The notes beneath the pieces were generated by a model, which made no database searches, was not told the origin of the DNA, and saw only the letters and a program-made list of their open reading frames with translations. A stretch of DNA of 64,000 nucleotides from UJ101 sp965262705 (GTDB lineage Bacteria > Bacteroidota > Bacteroidia > Flavobacteriales > UJ101), in assembly GCA_965262705.1 (NCBI GenBank), contig OZ253556.1, forward strand, positions 1 through 64,000, read 5' to 3'. The position numbers and the translations under genes are program-made. Shown piece after piece: positions 9,900 to 17,992 of the stretch (the stretch's first letter is position 1; each line of letters begins with the position of its first letter).

Positions 9900-10086
9900 G
9901 AGACTGTTGCAGAATATATAAAAAAGTATGAAAAAGAAAGCATCTAACTTTAAACTGCTTCCTTCTCAAAAAAATAAAATCCTCACAACCAAAAGGTTGC
10001 TCAGGGATTTAATTTTTATCGGGCGTTGCATTTCGGCAAACTCAATACAAGCATTTTTTTGTTAGCGTGCTTTTTGCAACGGTCTC
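9900..10086 (-). mobile_element. MITE-like element, long class, with 5-bp target duplication
   Basis: 187 bp from GAGACTGTTGCAGAATATAT to TTTTTGCAACGGTCTC. The flanking AATTA on both sides is a perfect 5-bp duplication. It lies between the 5' end of the GH20 gene and the 3' end of pheS, and it creates the false N-terminal extension of the GH20 reading frame. Confidence 0.88.
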
Positions 10087-10112
10087 AATTAAATAACGGA
10101 GCAGCCTTTTGA

Positions 10113-11132
10113 TTAAATAAAATTAAATTGTTTTAAGAATCGAACGTCGGATTGAAAAAACAAACGCAGGTCATTAATTTGATACAATAGCATAGCAATT
10201 CGTTCAATTCCCATCCCAAAAGCAAAGCCGGAATACCCATCCGGGTCTATCCCAGCATTTTCTAATACCTTGGGATCTACCATCCCGCATCCCATAATTT
10301 CAAGCCATCCGGTACCTTTTGTTATGCGGTAATCAGCCTCTGTATCCAATCCCCAATAAACATCTACCTCAGCACTTGGCTCAGTAAACGGAAAATAAGA
10401 AGGACGTAATCGGATTTTAGGCTTGCCAAACAACTCTTTTGTAAAATATTGTATGGTCTGTTTCAAATCGGCAAATGACACTTCTTTATCGATATAAAGC
10501 CCTTCAATTTGATGAAAAATACAATGCGCTCTTGAGGATATGGCTTCATTTCTAAACACCCTGCCCGGCGATAAAATACGTATTGGCGGCTGATGTGTTT
10601 CCATGTGCCTGATTTGCACCGACGAAGTATGCGTTCTGAGCAAAATATCCGGATTTTTTTCTATAAAAAAAGTATCCTGCATATCTCGTGCAGGATGATA
10701 TTCCGGCAAATTTAGTGCAGTAAAATTATGCCAATCGTCTTCTATTTCGGGTCCTTCAGACAGGGTGAAGCCAATGCGATTAAATATATCAATGATTCGA
10801 TCGCGCACCTTAGAAACAGGATGCCTTGATCCCATAAAAAACGGCTCGCCCGGACGAGTAAGATCATGAATGGATGATTCATTATTTTCTTCACTCATTT
10901 CTAACGATTCGTTTAGGGACTTCAATTTATCTTCTACTTTACCTTTTAATGTATTAACTAACTGCCCAAAGGTTTTTTTATCTTCATTCGGAATCGTTTT
11001 AAAGGAGGAAAAAAGGCTTTTTAAAACACCTTTTTTACCCAGGAATTTAATTCTAAACAACTCAATTTCCTCCTTATCACGAGATTTAAACTGTTCAACT
11101 TGCGTTATATATTCTTTAATTTTATCTATCAT
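10113..11132 (-). CDS. pheS: Phenylalanyl-tRNA synthetase alpha subunit
   Basis: Catalytic subunit of the alpha2beta2 enzyme that charges tRNA-Phe. Seen: an N-terminal coiled-coil arm (~1-90), then the class II core beginning at HPVSKVRDRIIDIFNRIGF. Motif 2 lies around RVFRNEAISSRAHCIFHQIEG, and motif 3 is GMGIERIAML near residue 320. The length of 339 is normal for Bacteroidota. pheT is not adjacent, which is common in this phylum. The start ATG at 11132 gives the standard MIDKIKEYITQVE opening. Both flanks are MITE-derived. Confidence 0.97.
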   Translation of the reverse strand: MIDKIKEYITQVEQFKSRDKEEIELFRIKFLGKKGVLKSLFSSFKTIPNEDKKTFGQLVNTLKGKVEDKLKSLNESLEMSEENNESSIHDLTRPGEPFFMGSRHPVSKVRDRIIDIFNRIGFTLSEGPEIEDDWHNFTALNLPEYHPARDMQDTFFIEKNPDILLRTHTSSVQIRHMETHQPPIRILSPGRVFRNEAISSRAHCIFHQIEGLYIDKEVSFADLKQTIQYFTKELFGKPKIRLRPSYFPFTEPSAEVDVYWGLDTEADYRITKGTGWLEIMGCGMVDPKVLENAGIDPDGYSGFAFGMGIERIAMLLYQINDLRLFFQSDVRFLKQFNFI

Positions 11133-11151
11133 GCTTTACCATTCTTAGTTT

Positions 11152-11239
11152 GAGACCGTTACTAAAGTATTGAGACCGTTGCAGTTTGAAGTTAGATGCT
11201 TTCTTTTTCATACTTTTTTATATATTCTGCAACGGTCCC
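11152..11239 (+). repeat. Partial MITE: orphan terminal repeat followed by a deleted copy
   Basis: A lone TGAGACCGTTACTAAAGTAT is followed by a 68-bp remnant (11172-11239) that joins a 5' TIR directly to the 3' half (GTTTGAAGTTAGATGCTTTC...TGCAACGGTCCC). This looks like an internally deleted long-class element beside a stub of another. Confidence 0.65.
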
Positions 11240-11260
11240 ATCTCATAATTTTAATATTTT

Positions 11261-11656
11261 TTATGCTGTAATTTCTTCCAATTTTTGAAACTCATCATTT
11301 AAAATCCCTTCTTCTTCAAAATATTGTAATATCGCTTTTTTAATTATTAAAGTCTGCTCGCCGGCTCTTAGCCCGGGCAACGCTTCTAAAAGCCGATAGT
11401 GAGGCCAGCCGTCTTCATCAAAAAAATCAAACTTATAAAATCCGTATGGCTCTAACAAACGACAAACGGCAATGTGCATTAAATCTACTTTTTCTCTTTT
11501 CTTAAATTTTTTATATCCCCTTCCTAATTCCCTCGCACCTATTAAGTAAATCATTACATTAATATCAACCGTTTGACCATCGGTAAAATGTTTTTGAAAA
11601 AATCGTAAAACCGCTTCCCACTTTCGTACCTCAAGCGTTTTTTGTTTATTTGCCAT
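11261..11656 (-). CDS. Conserved Flavobacteriia protein of unknown function
   Basis: A soluble ~131-residue protein without signal peptide or membrane segment. The conserved-looking blocks are KVDLMHIAVCRLLEPYGFY and FFDEDGWPHYRLLEALP. I remember similar uncharacterised flavobacterial proteins but know of no function. I choose ATG at 11656 (MANKQKTLEVRKWE) over a TTG two codons upstream. It is divergent from the cvpA-like gene, only 16 bp away, so the promoters must overlap the coding starts. Confidence 0.75.
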   Translation of the reverse strand: MANKQKTLEVRKWEAVLRFFQKHFTDGQTVDINVMIYLIGARELGRGYKKFKKREKVDLMHIAVCRLLEPYGFYKFDFFDEDGWPHYRLLEALPGLRAGEQTLIIKKAILQYFEEEGILNDEFQKLEEITA

Positions 11657-11672
11657 ACGCAAAATTAACTAA

Positions 11673-12182
11673 ATGAATTTGAATATAGTTGATATTATCC
11701 TTATAATTTTACTAATCACGAGCGCATTTCATGGTTTTCGTAGAGGGTTAATCCATCAGTTAAGTGCTTTGCTGGGTTTAATAATCGGATTATACGGTGC
11801 GTTGCATTTCTCTCATTTCGTTATTAATTTTTTAACTGAATATATATCCATTCACCCCTTATATATCAAGATAATGGCTTTTGTTCTAACTTTTATCATC
11901 ATCGTTTTGATTATCCGTATTGTTGGAAAAATACTTCAAAAAACCATCAATTTTGCCAGACTTGGTTTTCTTAACCGATTAGGCGGGGTTCTATTTTCTC
12001 TGCTCAGATATTTGTTTATTTTGGCCATTATTTTTATTATCATAAACTTAGTTAATTCAAAAATAAATTTATTCAATTCTTCTTACTTCAATCACTCCAT
12101 TATTTATCAAAAGGTCATTCATCCTATTATTCTTTTTATACGACAGCTTATTGATTCTTTTTTAATTGAGATAGTCCTTTAG
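11673..12182 (+). CDS. CvpA family inner-membrane protein
   Basis: A small membrane protein of the colicin V production family; in E. coli CvpA influences envelope integrity, but the molecular activity is unclear. Seen: four hydrophobic segments across 169 residues and the family signature FHGFRRGLIHQLSALLGLIIG at the first two helices, then RLGFLNRLGGVLFSLLRY. The stop codon TAG is the first base group of a short MITE-family fragment, so that insertion may have trimmed or changed the C-terminus. Confidence 0.85.
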   Translation: MNLNIVDIILIILLITSAFHGFRRGLIHQLSALLGLIIGLYGALHFSHFVINFLTEYISIHPLYIKIMAFVLTFIIIVLIIRIVGKILQKTINFARLGFLNRLGGVLFSLLRYLFILAIIFIIINLVNSKINLFNSSYFNHSIIYQKVIHPIILFIRQLIDSFLIEIVL

Positions 12183-12232
12183 CTGTCGCTGACTTGCAGT
12201 TCAGTTGCTAAAGTGCTTTTTGCAACGGTCTC
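12181..12232 (-). repeat. Partial MITE-family element
   Basis: About 52 bp containing GCTGACTTGCAGTTCAGTTG and the terminal TTTTTGCAACGGTCTC. The opposite terminus is missing. It begins at the cvpA-like stop codon and ends 22 bp before the -7 box of the kinase gene. Confidence 0.7.
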
Positions 12233-12253
12233 TAATCATTCTCAAATTTTTTG

Positions 12254-12261
12254 TATATTTG
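12254..12261 (+). promoter_or_regulatory. -7 box (TATATTTG) of the GHMP kinase-UbiA operon
   Basis: TATATTTG matches TAnnTTTG and lies 25 bp before the GTG start at 12286. No clear TTTG is seen 20 bp upstream, where the MITE remnant ends, so the -33 region may have been replaced. Confidence 0.5.
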
Positions 12262-12285
12262 TTTTGAATTATAACCATTGTTGCT

Positions 12286-13206
12286 GTGCGAAATCCTTTA
12301 TTTTATGCAAAAATTTTGTTGTTTGGCGAATATGGAATTATTGAAAATTCAAAAGGGTTAGCCCTCCCGCTCAATTTTTATAAAGGGACTTTAAAATATA
12401 ATGCAGTTAAAGAAAAATCGGCTTATTCTAATAAATGCTTGGCTGCTTTTGCAGACTATCTTAGATCATTGAAAAAGAGTGATTTTCCCCGATTTAATCT
12501 TTCTAAGTTAGATCAGGATTTAAAGAAAGGGATGTTTTTTGATTCAGATATTCCGCAGGGCTATGGTGTAGGAAGTTCGGGGGCATTAGTAGCAGCTATT
12601 TATGAACGTTACGCAACAGATAAAATTAGTATAACCCGTATTCACAAAGAAAAAATAAAGCGATTAAAACAGATTTTTTCTATAATGGAATCTTATTTTC
12701 ATGGTACAAGTTCAGGAATAGATCCGTTAATTTGTTATTTAAATATTCCTTTATTAATTCATTCTAAGGATGATATTTCGACGATTGGAATTCCAAAAAA
12801 TAACGGAAAAGGGGGTATTTTTTTACTAAACTCAGGGCTTCCGGGTAAAACATCGCCCATGATAAATATTTTTTTTGATAAGTTAAAAAATCAAGGATTT
12901 AGGAAGACGCTAAAACAAGAATTCATTAAGTACAATGATGCTTGTGTCGGGGCTTTTATAAAAGGAGAAAAAATCACTCTTTTTAATAATCTAAAAGCGC
13001 TTTCTTCATGGGTATTTATGCACTTTAAGCCGATGATTCCTACCCCCGTTTTAAATTTATGGAAACGAGGATTAGAAACAAATTCTTATTATTTAAAACT
13101 CTGTGGCTCCGGGGGCGGCGGATATATCCTCGGATTTACAGAAGACTATGAAAAGGCAGCGGCTTTACTGCATCCTTATAAGACTGAGATAGTTTATCGT
13201 TTTTAA
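12286..13206 (+). CDS. GHMP-family kinase, probable mevalonate kinase
   Basis: Predicted to phosphorylate mevalonate in the mevalonate route to isoprenoids. Seen: an opening AKILLFGEYGIIENSKGLALPL typical of mevalonate kinases, the GHMP ATP loop PQGYGVGSSGALVAAIY (~residues 90-106), and the C-terminal glycine-rich motif LCGSGGGGYILGF. The start is GTG at 12286, positioned well from the -7 box. The next gene, 10 bp away, encodes a UbiA prenyltransferase. In flavobacteria these two usually sit together with other mevalonate-pathway genes. Diphosphomevalonate decarboxylase is not in this window. Another GHMP sugar kinase is possible but less likely. Confidence 0.85.
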   Translation: MRNPLFYAKILLFGEYGIIENSKGLALPLNFYKGTLKYNAVKEKSAYSNKCLAAFADYLRSLKKSDFPRFNLSKLDQDLKKGMFFDSDIPQGYGVGSSGALVAAIYERYATDKISITRIHKEKIKRLKQIFSIMESYFHGTSSGIDPLICYLNIPLLIHSKDDISTIGIPKNNGKGGIFLLNSGLPGKTSPMINIFFDKLKNQGFRKTLKQEFIKYNDACVGAFIKGEKITLFNNLKALSSWVFMHFKPMIPTPVLNLWKRGLETNSYYLKLCGSGGGGYILGFTEDYEKAAALLHPYKTEIVYRF

Positions 13207-13216
13207 AACACGATCG

Positions 13217-14086
13217 TTGAATTTTAAAAAACAAATACGAACGCTGCTTAGTTTTATATCTAACGTTCGTTCATATAATATTACCGCGGCATTTATAGCT
13301 CAATATTTATCTGCATTTTTTATTTTTTCTTGTCAGCCGATCATTTCATCGTTAAAAGATAAAAATTTACACTTTCTCATTTTTGCTACCAGTTTTAGTA
13401 TTGCAGCAGGCTATTTGATTAATAATTTTTACGATCAGGAGCGGGATTGGATTAACCAGCCCCTAAGAACAAAGCTAAATCAGGAAATTACTACACAAAT
13501 ACTGCTGTTAGGATACATCTTTTTTAATTTTATAGGATTGGCTCTGGCTTCTTTTGTTTCAGGGCGGGCGGTTTTATTCTTTTTAGTTTATCAGTTATTG
13601 CTTTGGATTTATTCTCATAAATTAAATAAAATACTATTTATTAATAATTTATGCTATACCATGCTTTCTATATTTCCTGTTTTTGCTGTTTTTTTATACT
13701 ACAAACATTTTCAACCTTATTTTGTTATACATGCCGTATTTTTATTTTCTATTCTCCTAATAGCAGACATTGTTAAGGATTTGAGGTCAGAAAAAGGAGA
13801 TATTATCTTTGATTATAAAACTTTACCGAATACTATAGGAGAAAAACGAACCAAAACAGTCATTATATTACTAGCAGGATTAAATATTATTTTTTCTATC
13901 TGGATAGTGTTTTATCAGCATATCGGTGCAATGAAATATTATTTTTATTTCAATATTTTATCGGTAATCCTGATCACAAGATATCTATATAAAAGTAAAA
14001 GTAAAAAAGGATATTTTATTGCACATCAAATTTTTAAGGCAATTATCGTCTTGGGTATTTTTTCTATTATTCTTATTCGGTTTTAG
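13217..14086 (+). CDS. UbiA-family membrane prenyltransferase
   Basis: An integral membrane enzyme that transfers an isoprenoid chain to an acceptor. Seen: about eight hydrophobic segments and the two Asp-rich motifs of the family, NNFYDQERDWINQ (NDxxD-like) and DIVKDLRSEKGD. Flavobacterial homologues beside mevalonate kinase are usually annotated as geranylgeranylglycerol-phosphate geranylgeranyltransferase-like. The acceptor cannot be decided from sequence, and menaquinone- or heme-type substrates remain possible. The start is TTG at 13217, 10 bp after the kinase stop, so translation is probably coupled. A MITE fragment follows. Confidence 0.85.
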   Translation: MNFKKQIRTLLSFISNVRSYNITAAFIAQYLSAFFIFSCQPIISSLKDKNLHFLIFATSFSIAAGYLINNFYDQERDWINQPLRTKLNQEITTQILLLGYIFFNFIGLALASFVSGRAVLFFLVYQLLLWIYSHKLNKILFINNLCYTMLSIFPVFAVFLYYKHFQPYFVIHAVFLFSILLIADIVKDLRSEKGDIIFDYKTLPNTIGEKRTKTVIILLAGLNIIFSIWIVFYQHIGAMKYYFYFNILSVILITRYLYKSKSKKGYFIAHQIFKAIIVLGIFSIILIRF

Positions 14087-14103
14087 TGATAGAACTTATA
14101 CCT

Positions 14104-14193
14104 GAGACCTTTAGTTTTGCTGACTTTCGGTTCAGCTAACTTCAAACTGCTTCCTTACTTCGACAAGTTCAATACAAGCTTTTTGCAATGTCT
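14104..14193 (-). repeat. Short or decayed MITE-family element
   Basis: Begins GAGACCTTTAGTTTTGCTGA and ends ACAAGCTTTTTGCAATGTCT. The middle has the AACTTCAAACTGCTTCCTTA and TTCGACAAGTTCAATACAAG modules. It separates the convergent ubiA-like and eno genes. Confidence 0.65.
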
Positions 14194-14209
14194 AAAATGG
14201 TATTTTCTC

Positions 14210-15502
14210 CTAAAACTTTATGTTAAACGCTTGTTTTTGAGGATAAATAGCTGTATTTTCAAGCGATTCTTCAATCCTCAACAGCTGATTGTACTTTGCT
14301 ATTCTATCGGAGCGTGAGGCAGAACCAGTTTTAATCTGACCGGTATTAAGCGCTACGGCTAAGTCTGCAATAGTACTGTCTTCCGTCTCACCCGAACGAT
14401 GTGAAATTACAGTAGTATATCCTGCTCTTTGCGCTATTTGCACCGCTGAAATAGTCTCTGTAAGTGTTCCGATTTGGTTAACTTTTATCAAAACTGAGTT
14501 TGCTATAGACAATTCTATTCCTTTCGCTAAAATTTTTGGATTGGTAACAAAAATATCATCTCCTACCAGTTGAATTTTATTTCCTATCTTTTCGGTAAGC
14601 ATCTTCCAGCCTTCCCAATCGTTTTCATCCATTCCGTCTTCAATAGAGATAATGGGATATTTTTCAACCAGGCCGGCTAAATAATCCACTTGCTCAGCAG
14701 CCGACCGAACCACGCCGGAAGCACCTTCAAATTGACTATAATCGTATTTTCCTTCTTTATAAAATTCAGAAGATGCACAGTCTAATGCTAACATTACCTC
14801 GTTCCCCGGTTTATATCCCGCATTTTTAATCGCACTAATAATGGTTTTAATGGCGTCTTCTGTTCCTTCAAATTTTGGAGCAAACCCACCTTCATCTCCT
14901 ACAGCAGTTGACAGTCCTCGCTCATGCAGAACTTTTTTCAAATGATGAAAAATTTCTGTTCCCATACGAATTGAATCGGCGAAGGAGGAGGCCTTTAACG
15001 GCATAATCATAAACTCCTGAAAAGCAATAGGAGCATCAGAGTGAGAGCCACCATTTACAATATTCATCATGGGCACAGGCAATGTATTAGCCGAAACGCC
15101 TCCAATATAACGATAAAGGGGCATACCCAGTTCATTGGCAGCAGCCTTAGCAACTGCCAGGGAAACACCCAGAATAGCATTTGCTCCTAATTTTCCTTTA
15201 TTATTTGTCCCGTCTAATTCTATCATGCACTGATCAATCTGATTTTGCTCAAAGACTGAGACTCCTAACAATCTGGGTGCAATTATTTCATTAATATTTT
15301 TTATCGCTTTAAAAACGCTTTTTCCCATATAAGAATCATCACCATCTCTTAGTTCGACAGCCTCTAATTGTCCAGTTGATGCACCAGAAGGTACAGCAGC
15401 TCGTCCTATAATCATATCCTCAGTGATTACATCTACCTCAACGGTAGGATTCCCTCTTGAATCAAAAATTTGCCGCCCATAAACGGCTCTGATACTACTC
15501 AT
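14210..15502 (-). CDS. eno: Enolase
   Basis: Interconverts 2-phosphoglycerate and phosphoenolpyruvate in glycolysis and gluconeogenesis. At 430 residues the length is standard. Seen: the N-terminal AVYGRQIFDSRGNPTVEVDV, the loop GASTGQLEAVELRDGD, the Mg ligands in LALDCASSEF, SIEDGMDENDWEGW and LVGDDIFVTNP, the catalytic Lys in IKVNQIGTLTE, and SHRSGETEDSTIADLAVA. The start is ATG at 15502. It produces the PEP used by the ppc product encoded at 44.7-47.3 kb. Confidence 0.98.
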   Translation of the reverse strand: MSSIRAVYGRQIFDSRGNPTVEVDVITEDMIIGRAAVPSGASTGQLEAVELRDGDDSYMGKSVFKAIKNINEIIAPRLLGVSVFEQNQIDQCMIELDGTNNKGKLGANAILGVSLAVAKAAANELGMPLYRYIGGVSANTLPVPMMNIVNGGSHSDAPIAFQEFMIMPLKASSFADSIRMGTEIFHHLKKVLHERGLSTAVGDEGGFAPKFEGTEDAIKTIISAIKNAGYKPGNEVMLALDCASSEFYKEGKYDYSQFEGASGVVRSAAEQVDYLAGLVEKYPIISIEDGMDENDWEGWKMLTEKIGNKIQLVGDDIFVTNPKILAKGIELSIANSVLIKVNQIGTLTETISAVQIAQRAGYTTVISHRSGETEDSTIADLAVALNTGQIKTGSASRSDRIAKYNQLLRIEESLENTAIYPQKQAFNIKF

Positions 15503-15534
15503 TATAAATTATTTTAAATTATTATTAATATTTA

Positions 15535-15598
15535 GAGACCTTATAACTTACACCGACTTGCCAGTTTATAAAGGAGTTTTGCAAAACTCCTTTATAAA
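15535..15598. repeat. MITE terminal stub plus 34-bp perfect palindrome
   Basis: GAGACCTTATAACTTACACC (a family-like terminus) is followed by a perfect palindrome at 15565-15598: 17-bp arms TTTATAAAGGAGTTTTG and its exact complement, with no loop. It lies between convergently placed flanks (5' of eno, 3' of hisA) and can form a long cruciform or RNA hairpin. It may serve as a terminator for hisA transcripts; the T/A-rich ends fit that. Confidence 0.6.
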
Positions 15599-15666
15599 GC
15601 AAATATACAAAAAATAAGGAAATTTTTGATAAGGCTAAGTTTATCTATAAAAATCAGACTCCATTT

Positions 15667-16398
15667 TTACTCAGGCAGATTACTCTGTAATTCTTCTAAT
15701 TGCTTTAAAGAAATTTTATTTTCATAGATGGCTTTTCCTATAATTACTCCTTCACATCCCAGCTCAGCCAGTTGGTAAATATCTTCTAAGGTCGAAACTC
15801 CGCCGCTTGCAATAAGTTTTATGCCTTTGCATCTTGTCAAGATTTTATAATATAATTTTAAAGACGGTCCTTTTAACATTCCGTCTTTAGCAATATCAGT
15901 ACAAATGACGTATTGAATACCTTCGGTTTGATATTTTTGAATGAAGGGAATTAAAGGTTCTTTTGAAGACTTTTGCCAGCCGCTTATCGCTATTTTTTCA
16001 TCTTTTGCATCTGCACCTAAAATAATTTTATCCGATCCATATTTGTTAAGCCATTGTTTAAATAACGCTTAATTCCTGACTGCAATACTTCCTCCTGTAA
16101 TCTGATTTGCTCCGCTTTCAAAGACAAGGCGTAAATCTTCATCCGATTTTAATCCGCCCCCAAAGTCAATATTTAAATTCGTTTGCGCTGCGATTTGTTC
16201 TAATATCTTATAATGAATAATCCTGCCAGATTTTGCACCGTCTAAATCTACCAGATGTAAATTGTTTATACCATGTGCTTCGAAGGCTTTTGCTACTTCT
16301 ATTGGCTTTTCGTTATATATTTTTTGTGTAGCATAGTCTCCTTTGTACAGGCGTACACATTTTCCGTTTATTATATCTATTGCAGGTATAATTCTCAT
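15667..16398 (-). pseudogene. hisA: hisA, phosphoribosylformimino-AICAR phosphate isomerase, interrupted by an in-frame TAA
   Basis: HisA catalyses the fourth step of histidine synthesis. From ATG at 16398 (MRIIPAIDIINGKCVRLYKG) the frame is open for 109 codons, then TAA at 16069-16071. After it the same frame continues without shift through KQWLNKYGSDK, the second catalytic region ICTDIAKDGMLKG and the phosphate-binding loop IASGGVSTLEDI to the normal end. Both catalytic Asp residues (Asp8 and that in CTDIAKDG) survive. The context (AVRN-stop-ALFKQW) suggests CAA to TAA. No other his gene is present in the window, so this is an isolated remnant of the pathway or a very recent single-base loss. 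A reading frame upstream of 16398 is MITE-derived and not part of the gene. Confidence 0.88.
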
Positions 16399-16438
16399 GG
16401 TTAGAAGTAACAATTTATTAGCTTTCGATTTATAATTT

Positions 16439-16602
16439 GAGACCGTTGCAAAAAGCACTCTAACAAAAAAATGCAATGCTCGATAAAAATTAAACGCCGG
16501 AGCAACCTTTTGGTTGTGAGGATTTTAATTTTTTGAGAAGGAAACAGTTTGAAGTTAGATGCTTTCTTTTTCATACTTTTTTATATATTCTGCAACATTC
16601 TC
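16439..16602 (+). mobile_element. MITE-like element, long class
   Basis: 164 bp, GAGACCGTTGCAAAAAGCAC to TCTGCAACATTCTC. It carries the conserved interior GCTCGATAAAAATTAAACGC, CCGGAGCAACCTTTTGGTTG and GATTTTAATTTTTTGAGAAG. The right terminus has decayed (ATTCTC) and no target duplication is left. It lies upstream of the divergent hisA and odhB starts, so it sits in the promoter region of both. Confidence 0.88.
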
Positions 16603-16686
16603 ATGTTTTGCAAAGTTATCTTTTTGTTTACGCACCAAGAGCATTTCATTTTAAATACTTAATTTTGGGAGTTATATAAGTAAAAT

Positions 16687-17913
16687 ATGGTATTAGAAAT
16701 GAAGATCCCTTCACCGGGGGAATCTATTACAACAGTAGAAATAGCCGGTTGGTTAATTCAGGATGGGGATTACGTTGAAAAAGATCAAGCCATTGCAGAG
16801 ATAGATTCGGATAAAGCGACTTTAGAACTGCCGGCTGAAGAAAGCGGTGTAATTACGCTAAAAGCTGAAGAAGGCGATGAGTTAGCCGTAGGAGAAGTAG
16901 TCTGTTTAATTAATACCTCAGCGTCAAAAACTACCGAGGCTCATTCCTCAAAATCATCAGAAAAACCGGTGGAAGCAAGAACGGAGATAGTTGAGGAAAA
17001 ACCGGAAAGTGTTGAGCCTGAAAAACCGACGTATGCTAAGGGAACTGCCTCGCCGGCTGCGGCTAAAATACTGGCGGAAAAACAAATCAGTCCATCAGAA
17101 TTAAAAGGCTCAGGGCGAGATGGCAGAATAATAAAAGAAGATGCGGTAAGAGCAGTACCTTCTATGGGAAATAAGCCTTTGTATGGTACGAGAGAATCTT
17201 CACGCAAAAAATTATCAATGCTTCGCAGAAAGTTATCTAAGCGTTTGGTTTCGGTAAAGAATGAAACTGCGATGCTCACTACTTTTAATGAGGTGAATAT
17301 GCGATCTATTTTTGACCTTCGTAAGGAATACAAGGAGAAGTTCAAAGAGAAGCACGGGGTTAATTTGGGATTTATGTCATTTTTCACCTTAGCGGTGGTT
17401 CGAGCTTTAAAGATGTATCCTGAGGTTAATTCGATGTTGGATGGGGAGTATCAAATTAACTATAATTTTTATGATATTTCGATTGCGGTTTCCGGTCCAA
17501 AGGGTTTGATGGTACCGGTGTTACGCAATGCAGAGTTGCTATCATTTAGCGGTATTGAGAGTGAGATTAAACGCTTGGCATTGCGTGCCCGAGAAGGAAA
17601 AATAACCTTAGATGAGATGACAGGCGGGACGTTTACGATTACCAATGGCGGGGTATTCGGTTCTATGCTGTCTACGCCGATATTAAATCAGCCACAGACG
17701 GCAATTTTGGGGATGCACAATATAGTAGAGCGACCGGTGGCGGAAGAGGGAAAAGTAGTCATTCGCCCGATGATGTATCTGGCAGTTTCTTATGATCATC
17801 GGATTTTAGACGGGCAGGAATCGGTAGGCTTTTTAGTTTCCGTAAAAGAAGCACTTGAGAATCCAATAGAACTATTAATGAACAATGATGTAAAGAAAGC
17901 ATTAGAACGCTAA
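16687..17913 (+). CDS. odhB: Dihydrolipoyllysine succinyltransferase, E2 of 2-oxoglutarate dehydrogenase
   Basis: Transfers the succinyl group from the E1 product to CoA in the TCA cycle. Domains in 408 residues: a lipoyl domain (~1-80) with the lipoylated Lys in EIDSDKATLELPA; a Glu/Pro-rich linker; a peripheral subunit-binding domain (ASPAAAKILAEKQISPSEL); and the catalytic acyltransferase domain with the HxxxDG motif in YDHRILDGQESVGF near the end. Succinyl rather than acetyl specificity is inferred from GESITTVEIAGWL and overall similarity to SucB. The E1 partner gene (sucA) is 20 kb away, as often in Bacteroidota. Confidence 0.95.
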   Translation: MVLEMKIPSPGESITTVEIAGWLIQDGDYVEKDQAIAEIDSDKATLELPAEESGVITLKAEEGDELAVGEVVCLINTSASKTTEAHSSKSSEKPVEARTEIVEEKPESVEPEKPTYAKGTASPAAAKILAEKQISPSELKGSGRDGRIIKEDAVRAVPSMGNKPLYGTRESSRKKLSMLRRKLSKRLVSVKNETAMLTTFNEVNMRSIFDLRKEYKEKFKEKHGVNLGFMSFFTLAVVRALKMYPEVNSMLDGEYQINYNFYDISIAVSGPKGLMVPVLRNAELLSFSGIESEIKRLALRAREGKITLDEMTGGTFTITNGGVFGSMLSTPILNQPQTAILGMHNIVERPVAEEGKVVIRPMMYLAVSYDHRILDGQESVGFLVSVKEALENPIELLMNNDVKKALER

Positions 17914-17953
17914 AATAAAGGGACCGTTTCGAAAATTAATAAAAAAATAGACA

Positions 17954-17961
17954 TATATTTG
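17954..17961 (+). promoter_or_regulatory. -7 box (TATATTTG) upstream of gdhA
   Basis: TATATTTG lies 31 bp before the gdhA ATG and matches TAnnTTTG. No good TTTG element is found 19-21 bp upstream. A worn TIR-like piece, GGGACCGTTTCGAAAA, begins at about 17920. Confidence 0.45.
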
Positions 17962-17992
17962 TAAATAAATCTTAAAATTTAGTATTTAAAAA

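Noticed and set aside
9859..9969. N-terminal 37-residue extension of the GH20 reading frame
   Set aside because: It is translated MITE sequence; the lipoprotein signal peptide begins at the ATG at 9858.
15667..16398. Stop-codon readthrough or recoding of TAA in hisA and rloB
   Set aside because: TAA ends many intact genes here at expected positions, and no recoding signal is seen; point mutation is simpler.
16399..16476. Upstream extension of hisA
   Set aside because: MITE-derived codons; the canonical MRIIPAID start is at 16398.
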